From: an uncultured Ruminococcus sp.
GTDB taxonomy: Bacteria > Bacillota > Clostridia > Oscillospirales > Acutalibacteraceae
Direction of reading: 5' to 3'
NCBI GenBank assembly: GCA_902798755.1
Contig: CADBYC010000005.1
Location: 1-64,000, forward strand
Length of the DNA stretch: 64,000 nt
Position numbers and translations under genes: made by a program
The notes under the pieces: generated by a model
Told to the model about the DNA's origin: nothing
Databases searched by the model: none
Seen by the model: only the letters and a program-made list of their open reading frames with translations
In this document: piece by piece, positions 26,111 to 35,493 of the stretch
How the letters are laid out: every line of letters starts with the position of its first letter
How positions within the stretch are numbered: the first letter of the stretch is position 1

Positions 26111-27601
26111 TTACGTATTCTCAGCTTGTGCGGATTCTTGCGGCTTTTTCAGTTTGCGGATGCTCTTGAAGATACCGATGATCCACTTGCGCTTGATAAA
26201 AGCGGCGATCAGCACGGCTGCGATCAGTGCATAGCGCACGATCGGTAGTTGATAGAGCGCAATAACCGTCAGGCCTGCCACTACCAGGATCGTAAAAAGC
26301 AGCATCAACCGGCGGGTTTTGAAAATCCTCGTAAAACCGAGCGACTTTTTCACGCTGTAGGTCATATAGAAATAATGCGAAATTGCAAAGACGGCATAGC
26401 AGAACAGTGTTGTATACGCCGCCGCGACATAACCGAACAGCTTGATGAAGATGTAGTTAAGGCCGATATTAAGCAGCGCGCCGCCCATCGAAATATACAT
26501 CGTGAATTTTGTTTGGTTATAGAAAAATTCAACGTTGGCAAAGGTGGTGTACACAAACATGAAGAACATCCCGATCGCGACCGGCGGGATCACATAGACT
26601 GCCTCCCGATACTTTTCGCCCGCCAAAATCAACATCAGATCCGGAGCAAATGCCGAGAACAGAACGGTGACAACGCCCATCATGACAAACACCAAAAAGG
26701 TGGTATCATCGAGATCCTCATGCTCCTTCTTCTCCAGCTTGCCATACTGCCACGGCACCATGGCGTTGTTGATGCTCTGGATCACAATCTTCATCAGCAG
26801 GCCGGCGTTATATGCCACACCGTACAGCGCGACCGCCTCAAAGCCCAGCATCTTCTGAATCATAATGCGGTCAAAAGAATCCAGAACATACTGCGAAACA
26901 TAGTGCAGGAACAGCGGGATATTGAAAAGAACGGCAAACTTCGCATATTCCCACCTCATCAGCGTCTTGCCCTTTTTCAGGTTATAGGTAAAGAGCATCA
27001 CGCCGAACACAAGGTTCACCAGCACGCAGGAGAGGATTCTGGCGTAGCCCTTTTCATCCGAAATCAAGACGGCAGCCACGCCGAGGCCCGCGTTAAGCAG
27101 CGCCATCAGCAGCGTCCGGACAACAACCGGGCGGTAGATAAACTCATACCGCTTGCGTATGGTCCAGAAGTCGATCGCCGGCGTCACCAGCAGCTCCAGG
27201 AACATCGCCACCATGATGAAGGTGGGTAGCTCGATAAACGCGTTGACCTGCTCGCGGAAAATCAGATAAAGCCCGAAGAAAACCGAGGTGATAATAAACG
27301 TGATCGACTGCATCGTCGAGGTATAGGCGTCGCGGTCGTCCTTATACTTGCTCATACCCTTGTTGAAAACGGCATAGTTCAGCCGGAAGGTCACCACCAT
27401 GGTAAAGATCTGCAGCCATGAGTTATAGACGTTGAACTGCCCCATCTGCGCCTTGGTCATGATACGGGTAAAGATGGGCATCGTCAGCATCGAGATGCTC
27501 TTTTGCAGAACGCTGCAGACAACAAACCACAGCGCCGCCTTTGCCGGCAGCGGGATATCGTTATATTTTTTCAGCGCTTTTTTTATCAAACTCATTTCCA
27601 C
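26111..27601 (-). CDS. Polysaccharide flippase (Wzx/MOP family)
   Basis: A 496-aa integral membrane protein with about 12-14 hydrophobic spans, beginning with a short basic cytosolic segment. MLTMPIFTRIMTKAQMGQFN is the typical first-helix signature of Wzx-type flippases of the MOP exporter superfamily. It would move the undecaprenyl-linked repeat unit across the membrane before polymerisation. It overlaps the preceding gene by 10 bases and is the last gene of the minus-strand capsule operon, followed by a strong palindromic terminator. Substrate specificity cannot be read from sequence. Confidence 0.9.
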   Translation of the reverse strand: MEMSLIKKALKKYNDIPLPAKAALWFVVCSVLQKSISMLTMPIFTRIMTKAQMGQFNVYNSWLQIFTMVVTFRLNYAVFNKGMSKYKDDRDAYTSTMQSITFIITSVFFGLYLIFREQVNAFIELPTFIMVAMFLELLVTPAIDFWTIRKRYEFIYRPVVVRTLLMALLNAGLGVAAVLISDEKGYARILSCVLVNLVFGVMLFTYNLKKGKTLMRWEYAKFAVLFNIPLFLHYVSQYVLDSFDRIMIQKMLGFEAVALYGVAYNAGLLMKIVIQSINNAMVPWQYGKLEKKEHEDLDDTTFLVFVMMGVVTVLFSAFAPDLMLILAGEKYREAVYVIPPVAIGMFFMFVYTTFANVEFFYNQTKFTMYISMGGALLNIGLNYIFIKLFGYVAAAYTTLFCYAVFAISHYFYMTYSVKKSLGFTRIFKTRRLMLLFTILVVAGLTVIALYQLPIVRYALIAAVLIAAFIKRKWIIGIFKSIRKLKKPQESAQAENT

Positions 27602-29844
27602 TTTCCACTTTTCTTGATATACTTGAGCTTTCGGACTACCTTTCCGGGGACAGTCCCGTGTTCAAAATTATATTGTTTTATTTCCCTGCGGATACAAGTT
27701 GCGTTGATTGCCTTCTCGATATCCTGTGTCTTTCTGAATGTTCTCAACAGCTTTTCTCTGTCTTTATACTTTATGGAAGGATGATTCAGTTGTTCGTTGA
27801 TGCTCTTTGCTTCTTCATAATCACGTTCTTCCATCACCACTTCGGAACTCATCTCATCAACCAGCTGCTGCCCCTTGGCGGTATTCACTGTAACAACGGT
27901 AATCTTACCGGGCATAGGATGCTTCAGCGTCTTTTTATCCAGCCAATAATCACCGACAGAGATATCGGAGCATCGATCGGGAGCGGCATATTGACAGTGG
28001 TAGCAATTCTCACGAAAATCCTGAGAACGTATAAATGAAGTATAGTAGGTATCCTGCTCACGGAAGGTTGTGTATACAACCTCACTGCCGGATTTCACAT
28101 AAATCACAAAATCTCTCTTGCCGATCCGGAACGTGACGTCCGTCACCTTTTTGTCCCCGGCAACCGCGTCGATATGCTGTGAGAGATACTCCATCGGCGG
28201 GACGCCGTGACAGATCAGATCCATACAGTACAGGTTGTCATAATCTTTTCCGAGGTAGCTCTTCAGTCCGCCGATCTGACAGGGGGTGCCGGTAAACAGC
28301 ACCTTTTTGCCGGTTTTCAGCTCGCTGAGAACATCGCGGTAAATATCGCCGATATAGCTCTGCACATACTTGGAGCCGCGGAACTTCTCGGCTTCTTCGG
28401 CGGTTGATGCCTTAGAATGCTTGAGGATCAGCTCTCCCTCGTTTTCAAATGCAGCGCCGTATACAACACCGCCGTCGGCGATGATAGCCTCAGAAAGTAC
28501 CGCGCCGATACCGCCGGACGCGGACTTTTTATGCGCCTCCTCGTCCTTGCGGACAGCTGCGTAGCATTTGAGCGGCGTATGGAGCGCAACAGGGGTGTTC
28601 TGCGGGCAGACCTTTTTACACAGGCCGCATTGAATACACTTTTCCGGGTCAATCAACGGCAGGGTACGTCCGTAAATATCCTTTGTAACGCCGATCGCGT
28701 CCTTCGGACACTTGTTCATGCAGGCAAAGCATCCGCTGCACTGATCGGACGGACATATCTGATAATCAAAGGTGCTGCCGCCGACCGCGTTTTCTATAGC
28801 TTCAGACAGCAGTCGGACAGAATCGGAACGGATCGCCGCGATCTTTTCCTCCACAGGGGAATAGTCGATCTCACTGCCGTCAAGCAGCTTTGCAATCGCT
28901 TCCTGCGTGACCTCTCCGATTTCCAGACATCTGTCGCGCAGCCCGAACTGCTCCAGCAACTGCGGGGTCTTGGGGCTGTAGGAAATAGAGACGAAATCGG
29001 CGTGATTCAGCATACAGAAGATCGAGCCGTGGAAGGTCGCGGTCACGACAGCCCTGCACTGCCGGATCAGGCTTGAGAACTCGAGCGGCGAACATTCACA
29101 TACATGGTCGCACCAGCTGTGGTTAAAGCAGCAGCCGACAACCTTGAGCCCCTTCTGCTTTGCATAGGCTTTGATCGCTTCAATATTGGTTTTGCTGAAT
29201 TTTGTATAGGCATAAACCAACAGACAGTTATTTTTCTCCAGATATTCATCGTGAAATTCCCGTCCGTAGTTCTCTACAGGAACCAGCATCGTAGGATCAC
29301 AGACGATCTGCGCCTGTCTGCCGGCGACCTGTTCAACAAACTCAACGGTCCTTTTATCGCGCACCAGCGCCGCTTTGAGCTTGCGCACGGCGTTGATCTG
29401 TTCCGGATATTTCTTCAAGGTTTCAATATCGGCGCCGCCGATGCTCGCCGCATAAGAGATGACGGGATTGATACCGATTCCCCAGAATATGGGGCTTTGG
29501 AGCTCAGTGCTGTTGACGTTCCAGATCTCATCGCTGCCGAGAATATATAAATCCGCTTTCGCAGCTCCCTCTTTTACGGAATGGAATTCTGCAATATCAC
29601 TGCGAAACTTCTCATATTTACGCATTCCGAATTGTTTATTCTTTTGAAAAGTTAAACGAAAAAGTTTTTCCTTTTTTCGTGTCGGCTTTTTCTTAAAAAA
29701 TAAGGATCGGACATATTCCTCGCTACATGTCGGCATGTGATAAACCTCATGCCCGAGCTCTTCCAACTTGTGTTTCAGACAGTAAGCCTGAAGATAAGCG
29801 CCGTAATTTGGATAATCATATGGCGTGATAACTGTAATTCTCAT
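27592..29844 (-). CDS. Polysaccharide pyruvyl transferase fused to ferredoxin and FrhB-type domain
   Basis: A 750-aa three-part protein. Residues 1 to about 345 are a polysaccharide pyruvyl transferase/CsaB-like domain (ITVITPYDYPNYGAYLQAYC at the start, ATFHGSIFCMLNHADFVSI later). Residues about 358-415 hold two CxxCxxCxxxCP clusters (CSGCFACMNKCP; CIQCGLCKKVCP) for two 4Fe-4S centres. The rest resembles the coenzyme F420 hydrogenase/dehydrogenase beta-subunit family (ASGGIGAVLSEA, FTGTPCQIGGLKSYL), which binds flavin and often occurs in polysaccharide loci of anaerobes. The fusion of both on one chain is notable, although separate neighbours are common. It may add pyruvate ketals or reduce a sugar-linked group; the actual reaction is unknown. 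Confidence 0.85.
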   Translation of the reverse strand: MRITVITPYDYPNYGAYLQAYCLKHKLEELGHEVYHMPTCSEEYVRSLFFKKKPTRKKEKLFRLTFQKNKQFGMRKYEKFRSDIAEFHSVKEGAAKADLYILGSDEIWNVNSTELQSPIFWGIGINPVISYAASIGGADIETLKKYPEQINAVRKLKAALVRDKRTVEFVEQVAGRQAQIVCDPTMLVPVENYGREFHDEYLEKNNCLLVYAYTKFSKTNIEAIKAYAKQKGLKVVGCCFNHSWCDHVCECSPLEFSSLIRQCRAVVTATFHGSIFCMLNHADFVSISYSPKTPQLLEQFGLRDRCLEIGEVTQEAIAKLLDGSEIDYSPVEEKIAAIRSDSVRLLSEAIENAVGGSTFDYQICPSDQCSGCFACMNKCPKDAIGVTKDIYGRTLPLIDPEKCIQCGLCKKVCPQNTPVALHTPLKCYAAVRKDEEAHKKSASGGIGAVLSEAIIADGGVVYGAAFENEGELILKHSKASTAEEAEKFRGSKYVQSYIGDIYRDVLSELKTGKKVLFTGTPCQIGGLKSYLGKDYDNLYCMDLICHGVPPMEYLSQHIDAVAGDKKVTDVTFRIGKRDFVIYVKSGSEVVYTTFREQDTYYTSFIRSQDFRENCYHCQYAAPDRCSDISVGDYWLDKKTLKHPMPGKITVVTVNTAKGQQLVDEMSSEVVMEERDYEEAKSINEQLNHPSIKYKDREKLLRTFRKTQDIEKAINATCIRREIKQYNFEHGTVPGKVVRKLKYIKKSGKWK

Positions 29845-29908
29845 ATAAACTCCTTCTCATGAAAGAATCTCTCTGTCACGGCATACTGTCACTGTCGCCG
29901 TTTTTGAA

Positions 29909-31027
29909 CTATGATAGAAGCGCATTTGCCGCACAGTCAAGTGCCGACGCGATGACCGCGTCCATATCATAGTATTTATACTCGCCCAGTCTGCCGCCGA
30001 AAATGACCTTTTCTTCGCGGTCGGCCAGTGCCCTGTACGCGGCATAGAGCTCGGTGTTGCGCGCGTCGTTCACGGGATAATACGGCTCGTCCCCGGGCTT
30101 CCACTCGGAGCTGTATTCGCGGCTGATGACAGTCTTGGGCAGATCGTTGCCGTCCTCATCCTTGCCGAACTCAAACCATTTGTGCTCGATGATACGGGTC
30201 CACGGTGTTTCTCGGTCAGTGTAATTCACCGCAGCGTTCCCTTGGAAATTCGGAATATCCAGCAGCTCGTTCTCAAAGCGAACCGAACGGTACTCCAGAT
30301 TGCCCAGCCGATAGCCGAAATACGCGTCGATCGCACCGGTATACAGCACCTTGTCAGCCAACGCGTCCAGCTCCGCCTTGTTCTCGAGATAATCCACTCC
30401 GAGCCGCACCTCGATACCCTCAAGCATGTTTTCAACCATCTTGGTGTATCCGCCGGTCGGAATCCCCTGGTACAGCGCGTTGAAATAGTTGTTGTCAAAG
30501 GTCAGGCGCACAGGCAGCCGCTTGATGATAAAGGCCGGCAGCTCCTTGCAGTCGCGTCCCCACTGCTTCTCCGTATAGCCCTTGATGAGCTTTTCATAGA
30601 TATCGCGGCCGACAAGAGAGATCGCCTGCTCCTCGAGGTTCTGCGGTTCACCCTGAATCTCGGCGCGCTGCTCCTCGATCTTTGCCGTCGCCTCGTCGGG
30701 CGTCACAACGCCCCACATCTTGTTAAAGGTATACATATTAAAGGGCAAAGAATACAGCTCGCCGTGATAATTTGCGACAGGAGAGTTCGTAAAGCGGTTG
30801 AACTCGGCAAAGCGATTGACATACTCCCACACCGTCTTGTTGTTGGTATGAAAAATATGCGCGCCGTACTGATGCACATTGATTCCTTCCACCTTCTCGG
30901 TGTAAACATTACCGGCAATGTGCGGACGCTTATCAATAACAAGCACCTTTTTTCCTTTTTCCTTCGCCTCACGGGCGAAAACCGCGCCGAACAGTCCGGC
31001 GCCTACGATCAGATAATCATACATCAT
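29909..31027 (-). CDS. glf: UDP-galactopyranose mutase
   Basis: A 372-aa flavoenzyme converting UDP-galactopyranose to UDP-galactofuranose. FAD-binding loop VGAGLFGAVFAREA is near the start, followed by HIAGNVYTE, QYGAHIFHTNN and the active-site text KGYTEKQWG. The length is standard. It supplies Galf for the surface polymer, which predicts galactofuranose in the repeat unit. It lies in the middle of the capsule operon, 19 bases after the polymerase gene and 64 bases before the pyruvyl transferase fusion. No unusual residues noticed. Confidence 0.95.
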   Translation of the reverse strand: MMYDYLIVGAGLFGAVFAREAKEKGKKVLVIDKRPHIAGNVYTEKVEGINVHQYGAHIFHTNNKTVWEYVNRFAEFNRFTNSPVANYHGELYSLPFNMYTFNKMWGVVTPDEATAKIEEQRAEIQGEPQNLEEQAISLVGRDIYEKLIKGYTEKQWGRDCKELPAFIIKRLPVRLTFDNNYFNALYQGIPTGGYTKMVENMLEGIEVRLGVDYLENKAELDALADKVLYTGAIDAYFGYRLGNLEYRSVRFENELLDIPNFQGNAAVNYTDRETPWTRIIEHKWFEFGKDEDGNDLPKTVISREYSSEWKPGDEPYYPVNDARNTELYAAYRALADREEKVIFGGRLGEYKYYDMDAVIASALDCAANALLS

Positions 31028-31046
31028 AGCTCACTGCATAGGATTC

Positions 31047-32345
31047 CTATGCGGCTCCTTTCTGTAATCTGTTGCCCGTGCAGTCAAGCACGGCGGGCAT
31101 GTTGGCACTGATGGCAAAGCTGATCGCGACGCTCACCGCATAGAACAGGAACATCTGATCAAACAGGAAATTCCCTGTAAAACCGTAAATGATAAAGAAA
31201 ATCTGTATCGACAGAGATACGGTTGCCGCGAACAAATAATCAGAATTTGCCTTTTTGATTGCGATCAGGTTCTTACAGGTTGTCACCAGCGTGATCGCCA
31301 AAGCCAAAACAGCAATAACAAACCCGATGATACCGACTTCATACAGGAGCTGAATATAAACGTTATGTGCTCCCGCAAATGCGCCGTCGACATACGCGAT
31401 ACCCTGAGCATAACCGAAGCTATACCATCCATGACCGAAAAGAGCATTTTCACCAAAATGACTCAAGGCATAGCGCCACATCGTCAGGCGGTTCACGCTG
31501 GCGCTATCAATACCGGCGGACGTCAGACGGTCGACGGTATTGGACAACTCCGGTACCGCGTCAATAACCAACTCAGCCGCAACAATCAAAATTGCTCCGA
31601 TCACGATCGACCACATCAGCTTCTTGCTTCCGGAGCTCCGGTTCGCGATATAATAGGTCAGCAGTATCGCAACGCCGCCAAACAGCAGATGAGCGCGCTT
31701 GGTGGTCAGGAACACCGCGAACAGCGCAGCGACAGCCGCTACGATCACAACCGCTTTTTTCCATCCCCTGAGCTTCATGGAAAACAGTATGGAAAAAAAG
31801 ATCAGCATCAATATGACCAGATACGTACCGTTATGCGAATAATGTCCGGCGATACCGGCTTTGTAACCGTATGCGCCCAATGCTGTTCCCGCCTGGTATG
31901 TCTTATAGGTTGCCGCAATAAACCGCAGATACAGCTTGTTGTTGACATAGAACAGCAGTGTCGCCACCAAATTCGGCAAACCGATGATCAACAGCAGCAC
32001 CGGCACTGTCTTTGTCCACTCGGGCTTGTATGTACAAACAAGCATCGAAATCACACAAAGCACGATCAGCAGCGTATTCTTGTACTCGCCCCTTAACAAC
32101 TGTGCATTACGGAACAGCAGCACCACGCCCAGATAAACAATCCAGAAAAGCTCCGCGCGTACCGCCTTCATACGAAAATGAGAGACGATCAGCACAACAA
32201 CCATTAGCACAGCCCATATCATTCGCAGAAGATCGTTATTAATTCTGAGCTTGGGCAGAAGCGTCCAATAGTTCGCTTCGATGATAATCACCGACATCAA
32301 CAGAAGCACAAATACACTGTAGTCAAATTTGAATCTGAGCTTCAT
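31047..32345 (-). CDS. O-antigen ligase/polymerase family membrane protein (Wzy-like)
   Basis: A 432-aa membrane protein with roughly ten to twelve hydrophobic segments. The periplasmic-type loop text FGENALFGHGWYSFG with following HNVYIQLLYEVGIIG is the conserved Wzy_C/O-antigen ligase segment. It is likely to polymerise repeat units on the outer face of the membrane. A ligase role is less likely in a Gram-positive cell where LCP proteins attach the polymer. It precedes glf and follows a glycosyltransferase by 23 bases. Confidence 0.85.
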   Translation of the reverse strand: MKLRFKFDYSVFVLLLMSVIIIEANYWTLLPKLRINNDLLRMIWAVLMVVVLIVSHFRMKAVRAELFWIVYLGVVLLFRNAQLLRGEYKNTLLIVLCVISMLVCTYKPEWTKTVPVLLLIIGLPNLVATLLFYVNNKLYLRFIAATYKTYQAGTALGAYGYKAGIAGHYSHNGTYLVILMLIFFSILFSMKLRGWKKAVVIVAAVAALFAVFLTTKRAHLLFGGVAILLTYYIANRSSGSKKLMWSIVIGAILIVAAELVIDAVPELSNTVDRLTSAGIDSASVNRLTMWRYALSHFGENALFGHGWYSFGYAQGIAYVDGAFAGAHNVYIQLLYEVGIIGFVIAVLALAITLVTTCKNLIAIKKANSDYLFAATVSLSIQIFFIIYGFTGNFLFDQMFLFYAVSVAISFAISANMPAVLDCTGNRLQKGAA

Positions 32346-32368
32346 CTATCTATCCTCCCAAATCCCGA

Positions 32369-33382
32369 CTATTTTTTGAACCGAAAAACAGTCAGCATCA
32401 AATAGTGTCTGTATAAAAACAACCGCAGCCTGACCTTGAGGCTCAGGCACGAACGCCCCCTGAGCGTTTCTTTCCAAGGTGAAGCGGAAATCATATTTTT
32501 GAACTCCCGCCTTTTCTCTCTGTTTGAAGCCGTGTTCTCCGCCGCCAGAAAATAGCGGTAGGATATCTGCTTAAGCTTTGACAGGATCCATCTCATATAT
32601 GCGCAGTAAATCGGAGCCTCGGCGTTCAGATAAACCGGACTGAGCCGCTCCACCGGCTGCGTCAACTGCTCAACGATGTGTGGATTGTACTTTGAAAGGA
32701 CGCTGTAATCGTTCTGGATGTAATAATACCACAGCTTGTCAGACAGACAGATCGAAATGCCCTTGTCGATCATATCCAGCGCCCAGATCGTATCCTCTCC
32801 GACGGCAACGCCCTCGGGGAATTTCAGCTTTAAAGCAGTCTCACGCTTGATCAGATGCGCCCAGCAGCCCTCGCCGTTGAAAAGGGTGCCGTCCTCAAAC
32901 CGGTAGGCGGGATCCGCTTTGGTAAAGATATGCGCCCTGAAGGCGTCGCGCTTTTCGCGCGTATCGAGGAGGGTGTACCCGCCGTTGGGCTTTGTGTTGA
33001 CCGGGGTGTCGAGCAGCACGGCGGTTTTGTCTATTTTTCCGATAACAACGTCGCAGCCGATTGCCTCAGCGGCGCGAAGTCCATCCTCCACAGCGGTTTT
33101 CTCAAGCAGATCGTCAGCGTCCACATACAGGACATAATCGCCCGCCGCCTGTTCGGTTCCGAAATTTCTCGCCACAGAAACGCCTTCATTTTGGCGATGA
33201 AACACCTTGATCCGTTCGTCGGAGGCGGCGACCTCATCCACCGCGCGGGCACAGTCCTCCCGGCTTCCGTTCTCAATGATCAGGATCTCCAGATCGTCAA
33301 CGCTCTGCGCCAAAACGCTTGCGATACAGCGCTGCAGATCATCGAGCCTCGTGTTATAAACAGGGATAATAATACTTACCAT
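32369..33382 (-). CDS. Family 2 glycosyltransferase
   Basis: A 337-aa GT-A enzyme. MVSIIIPVYNTRLDDLQRCI opens the fold, YVLYVDADDLLEKTAV carries the DxD metal-binding motif, and GVAVGEDTIWALDMI matches the catalytic ED region. It probably adds one sugar to the lipid-linked repeat unit at the cytosolic face. The gene starts 1 base after the stop of the preceding glycosidase-like gene, so it is translationally coupled. Donor sugar unknown. Confidence 0.9.
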   Translation of the reverse strand: MVSIIIPVYNTRLDDLQRCIASVLAQSVDDLEILIIENGSREDCARAVDEVAASDERIKVFHRQNEGVSVARNFGTEQAAGDYVLYVDADDLLEKTAVEDGLRAAEAIGCDVVIGKIDKTAVLLDTPVNTKPNGGYTLLDTREKRDAFRAHIFTKADPAYRFEDGTLFNGEGCWAHLIKRETALKLKFPEGVAVGEDTIWALDMIDKGISICLSDKLWYYYIQNDYSVLSKYNPHIVEQLTQPVERLSPVYLNAEAPIYCAYMRWILSKLKQISYRYFLAAENTASNREKRREFKNMISASPWKETLRGRSCLSLKVRLRLFLYRHYLMLTVFRFKK

Positions 33383-33383
33383 G

Positions 33384-34328
33384 TTACATTTCCTTCTTAA
33401 CTGCCAATCCTATGCTCTCCTGCCGTTCGTTTCTGCCGTTGTACCACAGCATCCATTTACCGTTCCGAATACACATTGACGGTTTATAAACCGCCTTGCT
33501 GTCCCAGCTGTTTTCTTCGGGAGAGAGAATGGGATTTGCCTCATCGCCTCTCCATCCGCTGATACCGTCATCGGAATATGCCAGACAGATTCGCGCGACG
33601 TCGGTGTTCTGATACGCGATATACGCCATGCAGTAGCTGCCGTCGCTTAGACGCAGGATATCGCAGGCGCCGACCTTATTCTTTTGATATTTCAGATCTT
33701 TATCCGCTGTCATGATCGGCCGCGGACGTTTTGTCCAGCTAACGCCGTCTTTACTTTCGGCATACGCCAGTACGTCGGGCTCAAAGCTCTCTCCCGCCGC
33801 GTACCACATGCGAAACAGCGCTTGGTCGCTGTCATACATCACGCAGGGATTCATCACCGCGGCGTTCTCAAAGTCCAGCTCGGGCTGCATGATCGGATTG
33901 CTCTTTTCACGGACAAAATGAACCCCGTCCTCGCTTGTTGCAAGACCGATTTTGCTGACGTCACCATTTTGGCCCGTATAGTACAAGTACCATATGCCAT
34001 CCTTGATGACAAAGCAACCGCGGTTCAGGTTATCCTCCCATGTATCGGGTGTCGCTTTGAGCAGCTCGCCTCGCAGGAACCACTCTGTACCATCCTGTGA
34101 TGCGTACATCTCCAGCGAACGGTTTTTGCGGTTGGACACGCACATCAACAGCTCTCCGCCGACCTCACGGACAAATGGGTCGAACATGCTGCCCCCGTCC
34201 TCACGCCGAAGCACGGGGTTCGCTTTGTACTTCACGAAGGCTCCCGAGGTCGGCGGATAGTCATAAGAGTGCCTCTGGTTCAATGTTCTGTCGATCTTGC
34301 GCTTTAAGCGCTTTATCTTATCAGTCAT
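33384..34328 (-). CDS. Five-bladed beta-propeller glycoside hydrolase-like protein (GH43/GH32-like)
   Basis: About 314 aa from the ATG at 34328, which overlaps the stop of the upstream glycosyltransferase by 8 bases and is preferred to a start 13 codons further upstream. Repeated blade texts occur: DPFVREVGGELLMCVSN, LYYTGQNGDVSKIGLATSED, RMWYAAGE, AMCIRNGKWMLWYNG-like near the end. No signal peptide is visible, so it seems cytosolic. Similar proteins are common in capsule loci of Clostridia, where they may act on the repeat unit or serve as glycosyl-transferring phosphorylase-like enzymes. Catalytic acids cannot be assigned with confidence. Confidence 0.75.
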   Translation of the reverse strand: MTDKIKRLKRKIDRTLNQRHSYDYPPTSGAFVKYKANPVLRREDGGSMFDPFVREVGGELLMCVSNRKNRSLEMYASQDGTEWFLRGELLKATPDTWEDNLNRGCFVIKDGIWYLYYTGQNGDVSKIGLATSEDGVHFVREKSNPIMQPELDFENAAVMNPCVMYDSDQALFRMWYAAGESFEPDVLAYAESKDGVSWTKRPRPIMTADKDLKYQKNKVGACDILRLSDGSYCMAYIAYQNTDVARICLAYSDDGISGWRGDEANPILSPEENSWDSKAVYKPSMCIRNGKWMLWYNGRNERQESIGLAVKKEM

Positions 34329-35493
34329 TTGCAATCTTCCCGATGGTTTTGATATAATTCTCGGCAAAGGTTTCTACCGTAAAGTCCTGATCGAAAATTC
34401 TCTTTACATCCGCGCCGAGAGCCGCGCGCTCACGCGGCGTTTTCGCCTTCATGGTTTTGAGCTTGAGCACAGCCTCTTCAACCGTACGGTAAAACAGAAA
34501 GCCGTCGGACTGATAGCGTTTAAAATACTTATTACCGCCGGTCTCGCTAAGTACCATCGGTATACCGAGCGAGATCACCTCCAAGAGAACGAGGTCAAAA
34601 TAGGTTTCATGGTTCGGAAGTACAAAAACATCCGAGGCAGCGATCAGCGAATGGGGATCGTTTGTCCAGCCCACCTCGATCCACCTGTCGTTTTTGAGGC
34701 GGTAGATCGGCCCCTCAACGCCGGCGATCAGGAAATAAACATCCTTATCCGCGAGCATTTTCTCACCGATTTTCTTCAAATCGCCATAGCCCTTGATCTC
34801 ATTATGGCGCCCCGCGTAGCTGATCAGAAAAGCATCCTCGGGTATCCCGTACTTCTGCCGTATCTGAGAACGCGGCACCTTTGCGGTGCAGGGCATAATA
34901 CCCGTTGTCATATATCTGTACTTAGAAGCAACGCGCAACGACGCGTATCTCTTCCACGTATTGAAATACGGCTCCTCCGCTTCCTCACAAGGGAAGATGA
35001 TATAGTCAGCCCGCTCAAACGCGTATCTGTCCAGTTCCTCGAGCCTGTCAATTTTTTTCTTCAGAAGTTTATAATCGAAAGGATTCAGCTTATCGATCCT
35101 TTCCTTATAAATACCGCAGGGAGCATGTGAGGTCAGCAGTACCTTGCCCTGATAATCCTTCAAAAAATTCCTGCACAAATACATTTTCTCAGTGCTGTGA
35201 AAATGTATCATATCATACTCGTGCATCGAATCATCCACCGGAAAGCTCTTATTCACAAAAACAGCGTCGTTCAGCGCGCGGCGTATCTCCAGTATCCGCT
35301 TGGGAATCCGTTTTTTCAGTCCGGCGTTATTCTCCAATCCGGTCGGAAACTGACCGTAAAAGGAAATTTGAAAGCTGCCGTTATCAAAGCCTCCGATTTT
35401 TTCAAGGCCGTTCTTGAGATTATAAAGATAACCCGCAGGGCCGCCCTTAGGGCTCAAACAGCTCTCGGGATAATAAATCAACAACTTTTTCAT
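34321..35493 (-). CDS. Family 4 glycosyltransferase
   Basis: A 390-aa GT-B enzyme. The C-terminal Rossmann-like half contains DVFVLPNHETYFDLVLLEVI, corresponding to the conserved E-x7-E donor-binding site of GT4, and IPMVLSETGG. The N-terminal half has GGPAGYLYNLKNGL, the acceptor-binding glycine-rich turn. It overlaps the following gene by 8 bases and its start overlaps the previous gene by 4, so the cluster is translationally coupled. Likely adds a sugar to the repeat unit. Confidence 0.9.
   Translation of the reverse strand: MKKLLIYYPESCLSPKGGPAGYLYNLKNGLEKIGGFDNGSFQISFYGQFPTGLENNAGLKKRIPKRILEIRRALNDAVFVNKSFPVDDSMHEYDMIHFHSTEKMYLCRNFLKDYQGKVLLTSHAPCGIYKERIDKLNPFDYKLLKKKIDRLEELDRYAFERADYIIFPCEEAEEPYFNTWKRYASLRVASKYRYMTTGIMPCTAKVPRSQIRQKYGIPEDAFLISYAGRHNEIKGYGDLKKIGEKMLADKDVYFLIAGVEGPIYRLKNDRWIEVGWTNDPHSLIAASDVFVLPNHETYFDLVLLEVISLGIPMVLSETGGNKYFKRYQSDGFLFYRTVEEAVLKLKTMKAKTPRERAALGADVKRIFDQDFTVETFAENYIKTIGKIAND

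Noticed and set aside
26249..27229. 326-codon open frame on the plus strand
   Set aside because: Antisense to the flippase gene; the histidine- and arginine-rich text is typical of the complement of membrane-protein codons.
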